Shown here piece after piece: positions 13,416-16,882 of a DNA stretch of 16,882 nucleotides. Numbering within the stretch: position 1 is the first letter of the stretch; the number at the start of each line of letters is the position of its first letter. The position numbers and the translations under genes were made by a program. The stretch lies in the NCBI GenBank assembly GCA_016866645.1, contig VGLX01000003.1, positions 1 to 16,882 of the forward strand, read 5' to 3'. This DNA comes from Candidatus Woesearchaeota archaeon. Its GTDB lineage: Archaea; Nanobdellota; Nanobdellia; SCGC-AAA011-G17; VGLX01. The notes below the pieces were generated by a model, which had not been told where the DNA came from, ran no database searches, and saw nothing but the letters and a program-made list of their open reading frames with translations.

Positions 13416-13438
13416 CTGAAAAATATTCAGTTTTTCTT
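13416..13438 (+). terminator. Hairpin plus T-run terminator after the receiver gene
   Basis: CTGAA (13416-13420) and TTCAG (13426-13430) form a five-base stem with a five-base loop, directly followed by TTTTTCTT. It lies about 30 bases after the receiver stop and before the toxin-antitoxin promoter. The stem is short and AT-rich; the T-run alone may suffice in archaea. Confidence 0.45.
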
Positions 13439-13493
13439 AAGCAGGTGTTATAAACTATGACATTAAGTCTTATCGTATGGCGAAAGGAAAACC

Positions 13494-13513
13494 TTATATA
13501 TCAATTGATATAT
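13494..13513 (+). promoter_or_regulatory. TATA box embedded in an 18-bp palindromic operator of the toxin-antitoxin operon
   Basis: The TATA box TTATATAT (13494-13501) overlaps ATATATCAATTGATATAT (13496-13513), which equals its own reverse complement over 18 bases. The box is centred about 26 bases before ATG 13524, so the mRNA is probably leaderless. A dimeric winged-helix antitoxin bound here would cover the TATA box, the classic autoregulation of type II toxin-antitoxin operons. Binding is inferred. Confidence 0.6.
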
Positions 13514-13523
13514 TAAATTTATT

Positions 13524-13805
13524 ATGCAAACACAACAAAAACTCAAATGCCTATACGAAAGGTCACCAACTCTGGATACAGTGCTTATGGTAGAGAAAAC
13601 TATAGAAAAACACAGTGGAGAATTCAACAGGACAAGCCTGTGGAAGAAACTGCCAAAAAAAGTGATGTGGCAGACATTCCTGGTAATACTAGACTACTTA
13701 GAAAACATAAACAAAATAGCTCTTGACAAAGAAGGGAAAATCGCGTATATATGGAATCCAGAACTGGCAAAAAGGCTGAGGCTTAGAAAAGAAATCAGAA
13801 CATGA
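13524..13805 (+). CDS. Winged-helix antitoxin candidate of a type II toxin-antitoxin pair
   Basis: A 93-residue protein whose residues ~15-78 read as a winged helix: S-P-T-L-D-T-V-L-M-V-E-K-T-I-E-K-H-S-G (helix 1), F-N-R-T-S-L-W-K-K-L (helix 2), M-W-Q-T-F-L-V-I-L-D-Y-L-E (recognition helix), then the wing K-I-A-L-D-K-E-G-K-I-A-Y-I-W. The basic tail R-L-R-L-R-K-E-I-R could wrap the toxin. Location before a RelE-like gene with a four-base overlap, and a palindrome over the promoter, support an antitoxin that also represses the operon. Similar small archaeal winged-helix proteins next to RelE-like genes are familiar to me, but the assignment rests on context. MarR-like regulators are the alternative. 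Confidence 0.62.
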   Translation: MQTQQKLKCLYERSPTLDTVLMVEKTIEKHSGEFNRTSLWKKLPKKVMWQTFLVILDYLENINKIALDKEGKIAYIWNPELAKRLRLRKEIRT

Positions 13806-14128
13806 TAAAACCTTCCAAAGTAGTATTCATAAACGATGAGCTAGAAAAAGATTACAACAGCCTCAAGGAAAACGACTTCGTAAAGAAAGCCATAAAAAAA
13901 GCGATACAAGACTTAAAACAAAACGCATTTTCAGGAATACAAGTTCCAAAAAAGTTAATACCTAAGGATTACATACGCAAATACGGAATCAACAACCTCT
14001 GGAAATATAACCTGTCCAAAGGATGGAGATTGCTTTATACAGTAACAGCCGATAATGAAATCGAGCTGATATCCGCAATCCTCGAATGGTTTAACCATAA
14101 AAAATACGAAAAGCGGTTCAAGTATTGA
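13802..14128 (+). CDS. RelE/ParE-superfamily toxin (YoeB-like end)
   Basis: A 108-residue protein with the RelE fold pattern: two N-terminal helices rich in Lys (K-D-Y-N-S-L-K-E-N-D-F-V-K-K-A), then the strand-rich part with N-L-W-K-Y-N-L-S-K-G-W-R76-L-L-Y-T-V and I-E-L-I-S-A-I-L-E-W. The final H99-K-K-Y-E-K-R-F-K-Y resembles the catalytic His/Tyr end of YoeB-type mRNA interferases. If active, it would cut mRNA at the ribosome and slow growth; the antitoxin upstream would neutralise it. The ATG overlaps the antitoxin stop by four bases. Length and order (antitoxin first) are normal for the family. Whether it is active cannot be seen. Confidence 0.75.
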   Translation: MIKPSKVVFINDELEKDYNSLKENDFVKKAIKKAIQDLKQNAFSGIQVPKKLIPKDYIRKYGINNLWKYNLSKGWRLLYTVTADNEIELISAILEWFNHKKYEKRFKY

Positions 14129-14155
14129 AAGCTCATTCTAACGAGCACGTCGCGA

Positions 14156-14173
14156 ATCGTAAAGCATTACGAT
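14156..14173. repeat. Stem-loop between the toxin gene and the aminotransferase promoter
   Basis: ATCGTAA and TTACGAT form a perfect seven-base stem with loop AGCA. An imperfect hairpin, GCTCATT/AACGAGC, lies just before it at 14131-14146 (one mismatch). Both lie after the toxin stop. They may end or stabilise the toxin-antitoxin mRNA; on the plus strand no T-run follows, so a classical terminator is not supported. Confidence 0.35.
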
Positions 14174-14226
14174 AAAAAGTATTGTTAACCTCAGAAGGAT
14201 TTATCAACATAAGGATAAAGAATAAA

Positions 14227-14236
14227 GTATTTAAAC
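14227..14236 (+). promoter_or_regulatory. TATA box for the aminotransferase gene
   Basis: GTATTTAAAC is an archaeal TATA-like element centred about 28 bases before ATG 14260, implying a leaderless mRNA. This supports the downstream ATG over the in-frame TTG at 14182. Confidence 0.55.
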
Positions 14237-14259
14237 CAGCAACGAAACCATTATTCTTG

Positions 14260-15618
14260 ATGATATCAAAAACTCTTAAAGCAGATATGGAAGGGTCTTC
14301 AGGCACGAGAAAAGTCTATGAAGAAGGCTTGAAGCTTAAGAAGCTCCATGGCGAAGATAAGGTAGTGGACTTCAGCTTAGGAAACCCTGTGTTAGAGCCT
14401 CCGGAAGAGTTCAACAAGATACTGTCAGACATGATAAGCAAGGACGTCAAAGGCGTTCACAGGTACATGCCTAACGCGGGACATAAAGAAGTCCGTGACT
14501 CAGTAGCGTACCATTTAGACAAGAAAGGATACTTGCCAGGCGTAACAGGAGACCATGTCTGCATGACAGTAGGAGCAGCAGGAGCATTGAACATAATATT
14601 CAAAACCATCCTAAACAAAGGTGAAGAGGTAATAACGATAAACCCCCACTTCCAGGAATACACTTTCCACATAAAGAACCATCAAGGGGAAGAAGTCATG
14701 GTCAACACATTGGAAGACTACACCTTAGACCTGAAAGCGATCAGCAAGAAGATTACGAGCAAGACGAAAGCCATACTGTTGAACACTCCTAACAACCCTA
14801 CAGGAGTAATGTACTCAAAGGAAAGCTTAGAAGAACTAGCAAGCATCCTTCGCGAGAAAGAGCACAAGCTGAAAAAACAGATTTACTTAGTTTCCGACGA
14901 GCCTTACAGGGAGATGGTATACGAAGGAAAGTTCACATCACCCGCTTCAATATATGATAACAGTTTCATAGTCTACTCATGGTCAAAATCCTTAAGCCTT
15001 CCAGGGGAAAGGACTGGCTACGCGGCTGTGAACCCTAAGATGAAGTACGAAGAAGATATGATTAAAGGCTTAGCGTTCTCTAACAAGATATTAGGATTTG
15101 TGAGTGCGCCTGCGATGATACAGTTCGTCCTACCGAAGATATTGAACACAGAAATAGAAGAAAAATATTACTCTTACATGAGAGATTACTACAAGTCAAT
15201 GCACAGGCCTTTAGAAAAATGCTTATCCGAGTCAGGCTACGAGTTCCCGAAGCCCAAAGGCGCTTTCTTCTTCTGGGCCAAATGCCTAGGCAGCAACAAG
15301 AACGCCCTTGAAAGAGAGAAAGACTTCATAGAAGACGCTAAGGACAACTTCTTGACGATGCTGGTTCCAGGCTCTGCTTTCGGCAAAGCAGGATGGTTCA
15401 GGATATCTTACGCCTCAAACCTAGAAGTCGTGAACAGAGGATGCGAAAGATTGGCGAAGATAGCTGAGAAGTACAAGACGTCAAAGCCTAAAACACTCAA
15501 ACGTGACCGAAAAGAACCAGAGCATTGCGAATGCTGCATGACACCTGTAGATAACAGACCGATGGATCACTACTGCGATGAAAGTTCAGAAAAGAGCCAA
15601 GAGTTTGATGAGCACTAA
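14260..15618 (+). CDS. PLP-dependent class I aminotransferase with a Cys/His-rich C-terminal tail
   Basis: A 452-residue fold-type I aminotransferase, probably using aspartate or related amino acids. Visible are F-S-L-G-N-P at 38-43, M-T-V-G-A-A-G-A-L (phosphate cup, ~102), N175-T-P-N-N-P-T-G (PLP ring), S-D213-E-P-Y216 (pyridine nitrogen), K243 in S-W-S-K-S-L-S-L-P-G-E-R (Schiff base) and R381 in W-F-R-I-S-Y (substrate carboxylate). The D-F-S-L-G-N-P and S-L-P-G-E-R-T-G-Y segments resemble a group common in Clostridia, suggesting bacterial ancestry. Residues 410-452 are an extra tail with H422-C-E-C-C and H437-Y-C, a possible zinc or iron site. Start ATG 14260 fits the TATA spacing; the TTG 78 bases earlier would precede the TATA box. 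Confidence 0.88.
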   Translation: MISKTLKADMEGSSGTRKVYEEGLKLKKLHGEDKVVDFSLGNPVLEPPEEFNKILSDMISKDVKGVHRYMPNAGHKEVRDSVAYHLDKKGYLPGVTGDHVCMTVGAAGALNIIFKTILNKGEEVITINPHFQEYTFHIKNHQGEEVMVNTLEDYTLDLKAISKKITSKTKAILLNTPNNPTGVMYSKESLEELASILREKEHKLKKQIYLVSDEPYREMVYEGKFTSPASIYDNSFIVYSWSKSLSLPGERTGYAAVNPKMKYEEDMIKGLAFSNKILGFVSAPAMIQFVLPKILNTEIEEKYYSYMRDYYKSMHRPLEKCLSESGYEFPKPKGAFFFWAKCLGSNKNALEREKDFIEDAKDNFLTMLVPGSAFGKAGWFRISYASNLEVVNRGCERLAKIAEKYKTSKPKTLKRDRKEPEHCECCMTPVDNRPMDHYCDESSEKSQEFDEH

Positions 15619-16277
15619 ACAATCTTAAGAATATCTTCTACACAGTTAATCTCACAGTCAGGTTTTATCCTCACTTTCTTAGTCCCAACATAGCCATATT
15701 TCGCGAAGCATGACTTTATACCTAAGCGCTTAGCGCCTGTAACGTCCCTCTCAGGCCAGTCCCCTATCATCAACGCCTCAGTAGGCTTGACTCCCAACTG
15801 TTTCAAGGCTTTCCTGAAAGGCAGGCTGTCAGGCTTCTTCTTTATGCCCGAGCAGACGATGACATCAAAATAGTCCTCTACCCCCATGCTCACCAGCCTT
15901 ATCCAGGCATTAACCTTCGGAGCGTCTGTCACTATGCCAAGCTTCAGCCCCTTACGCTTCAACGCCTTCAAAGTGTCTTTAACTCCGTGATAAGGCTCTA
16001 AGTATCCTGCACGGACCTGACGATAAGCTACTATTCCGCTGGCGAGAATCTTGAGGTCGACTTTGCCCAGGACTTTCTTCAAGAACTTCTGGAAGATGAA
16101 CTCGTACTCTATCCCGTAAACGTCATAAAGCTTGAACAGCTCTTCTTCAGCTTTTTTCTTGCTCATCTTTAAGCCAGACTTCGTCATGGCAGTTATAGAA
16201 GCGTCTATGCACTTGGTCTTCATCTTCATAAAATCGATTAGCGTGTTGTCCAGGTCGAAAAGAACAGCCCTTATCAT
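15615..16277 (-). CDS. HAD-superfamily hydrolase (TIGR02253/CTE7-like)
   Basis: A 220-residue haloacid dehalogenase-fold protein with all four motifs: D8-L-D10-N-T (nucleophile and acid/base), V-T117-D-A, K148-P-D, and G-D173-W-P-E-R-D178 (magnesium). A helical cap lies between residues ~15 and 90. Phosphatases of small metabolites are the most common role; substrate unknown. The sequence pattern, such as Y-L-E-P-Y-H-G-V and G-V-K-P-T-E-A-L-M-I-G-D, recalls the archaeal CTE7/TIGR02253 subgroup (from memory). It is convergent with the aminotransferase: stop codons overlap at 15615-15618. Its promoter is shared divergently with the downstream gene, with a TATA box 28 bases before ATG 16277. Confidence 0.87.
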   Translation of the reverse strand: MIRAVLFDLDNTLIDFMKMKTKCIDASITAMTKSGLKMSKKKAEEELFKLYDVYGIEYEFIFQKFLKKVLGKVDLKILASGIVAYRQVRAGYLEPYHGVKDTLKALKRKGLKLGIVTDAPKVNAWIRLVSMGVEDYFDVIVCSGIKKKPDSLPFRKALKQLGVKPTEALMIGDWPERDVTGAKRLGIKSCFAKYGYVGTKKVRIKPDCEINCVEDILKIV

Positions 16278-16300
16278 ACTGACAGTTTAAGCATGTTAAA

Positions 16301-16310
16301 ATATTTAAAA
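16301..16310 (-). promoter_or_regulatory. TATA box for the HAD hydrolase gene
   Basis: On the minus strand this reads TTTTAAATAT, centred about 28 bases before ATG 16277. There is no ribosome site before the ATG, in keeping with leaderless initiation. Confidence 0.5.
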
Positions 16311-16330
16311 CTTCTCAAACCGTTCAGCAA

Positions 16331-16340
16331 AGCTTTTAAA
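16331..16340 (+). promoter_or_regulatory. TATA box for the 16365 gene
   Basis: AGCTTTTAAA is a TATA-like element centred about 28 bases before ATG 16365. It points away from the HAD promoter, making this an 87-base divergent promoter region. Confidence 0.5.
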
Positions 16341-16364
16341 CCCCTATATTATTAGGTTTCGAAG

Positions 16365-16700
16365 ATGACTCAGCTTTATCATTTAAAAAATGGAAGCGTA
16401 GGCAACTTCTCTGAGGTTTACAAAGAAGAATGCATAGAAGCGCTTAGCATGCTACCTAAAGCCAAGCTTGTCAGCTACGTCAAGCAGCTTATCAAGTCGC
16501 CTTCATGCTTCGCGAACGATCCAGAAAGGCTTAAGAGCACGCTTAAAACTTTAACTTCTGAAAAATCCTCAATAGCCAAGCTTAACCAAAGCTTAGAGCT
16601 CATAGCTGAAATAGAATACTCAAGGGTTTTCTCATCCGATTCTGAAATATCCGAAGCTGCAGAAAGAGATATGAAGCTTTCAGGAAGAACTAAGTATTAA
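16365..16700 (+). CDS. Small helical protein of unknown function
   Basis: A 111-residue protein I do not recognise. It is predicted by eye to be almost entirely helical: Y-K-E-E-C-I-E-A-L-S-M-L-P, K-L-V-S-Y-V-K-Q-L-I-K, P-E-R-L-K-S-T-L-K-T-L and L-N-Q-S-L-E-L-I-A-E-I. No membrane segment, signal peptide or metal motif; two cysteines (residues 23 and 48). It is rich in Lys, Ser and Glu. A TATA box 28 bases before the ATG supports it as a real, separately transcribed gene, probably leaderless. Five AAGCTT hexamers fall within 16330-16679, mostly from Lys-Leu codons and shifted phases. No partner gene follows within the window. Confidence 0.6.
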   Translation: MTQLYHLKNGSVGNFSEVYKEECIEALSMLPKAKLVSYVKQLIKSPSCFANDPERLKSTLKTLTSEKSSIAKLNQSLELIAEIEYSRVFSSDSEISEAAERDMKLSGRTKY

Positions 16701-16882
16701 CTCGTGATTCTGGATACGTATACGAAGTCGTAAGCAAAGAAAGAGCATTATTCTTTTAGTTATTTTGCATGCAGTAGATGACCAGATGTAGTTGTTTTTG
16801 ATTTTGGATGTGGAGGTTTTCTTTTATTTGGTTTTTTCGTTGGGGTTTTACGATAGATTATTTTTTGTTATTGATGTGATCT
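16701..16882. other. G+T-rich end region without a convincing gene
   Basis: After the 16365 gene the plus strand becomes rich in T and G, with long T-runs (TTTTTT at 16832-16837 and 16861-16866). A short open frame of about 34 codons on the minus strand (to a TAA at about 16767) encodes a Lys/Pro/Thr-rich stretch, but it has no start codon and is closed upstream by a stop at 16868-16870. A small inverted repeat TACGA/TCGTA lies at 16721-16732. T-runs could end transcription of the upstream gene. Confidence 0.3.

Noticed and set aside
14182..14259. TTG-initiated 26-residue extension of the aminotransferase
   Set aside because: The TTG has no ribosome site and precedes the TATA box; family homology starts at the ATG 14260 segment.
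16768..16867. Lys/Pro/Thr-rich minus-strand open frame
   Set aside because: No start codon and a stop just upstream in frame; likely a by-product of the A/C-rich strand.

Overview
The window looks like a piece of a small-genome archaeal chromosome, most likely from the DPANN group (Woesearchaeota/Pacearchaeota-like); the lineage is inferred. Signs of archaea are a fibrillarin-like 2'-O-methyltransferase beside a Nop-domain protein, a COG1395-type HTH regulator, and TATA boxes that repeatedly sit 26-28 bases before the first start codon of a transcription unit (leaderless style), while several downstream genes use Shine-Dalgarno sites or ATGA stop/start overlaps. Cys-rich CSDGTL..NC repeats in a surface protein also fit DPANN genomes. 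Mixed in are genes of bacterial character (grpE, a lone CheY-like receiver, a Clostridia-like aminotransferase), as is common in these organisms.

Layout. 1-833 (+): the end of a surface protein (LamG lectin domain, Cys-rich repeats, C-terminal beta-sandwich) whose reading frame is broken near base 180. 863-5128 (-): a tight six-gene operon, in transcription order an N-terminally short fibrillarin, a Cys-repeat beta-propeller-like protein, two paralogous GXGXG beta-helix proteins, a COG1395 regulator and a histidine phosphatase; every junction is a 4-base overlap or a 1-base gap. 5168-8876 (-): a second operon with a SERCA/PMR1-type Ca2+ P-type ATPase, an M14 zinc carboxypeptidase-like protein and a Nop-domain-only protein; its last gene lies directly before the fibrillarin. 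8877-8982: divergent promoters with a perfect 18-bp palindrome. 8983-10774 (+): hotdog thioesterase, a eukaryotic-like uracil phosphoribosyltransferase and a Cas4/RecB-like nuclease. 10815-11501 (+): an HExxH metallopeptidase-like protein with very different codon use. 11561-12975 (+): a secreted HExxH protease overlapping a GrpE that carries a ~126-residue N-terminal extension. 13020-13385 (+): lone response-regulator receiver. 13524-14128 (+): a type II toxin-antitoxin pair under a palindromic TATA/operator. 14260-15618 (+): a class I aminotransferase with a Cys/His tail, convergent with a HAD hydrolase (15615-16277, -). 16365-16700 (+): an unknown helical protein, followed by G+T-rich sequence without a convincing gene.

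The most unusual biology is the box C/D RNP pair: fibrillarin lacks its usual ~55-residue N-terminal domain, and its neighbour keeps only the RNA-binding Nop domain, without the part of Nop5 that normally binds fibrillarin. This suggests a minimised or rewired guide-RNA methylation machine. It is co-transcribed with unexplained repeat proteins (propeller and beta-helix), which are the best candidates for undescribed function. Other points of interest are the GrpE fusion coupled to a secreted protease, and the palindromic operators.
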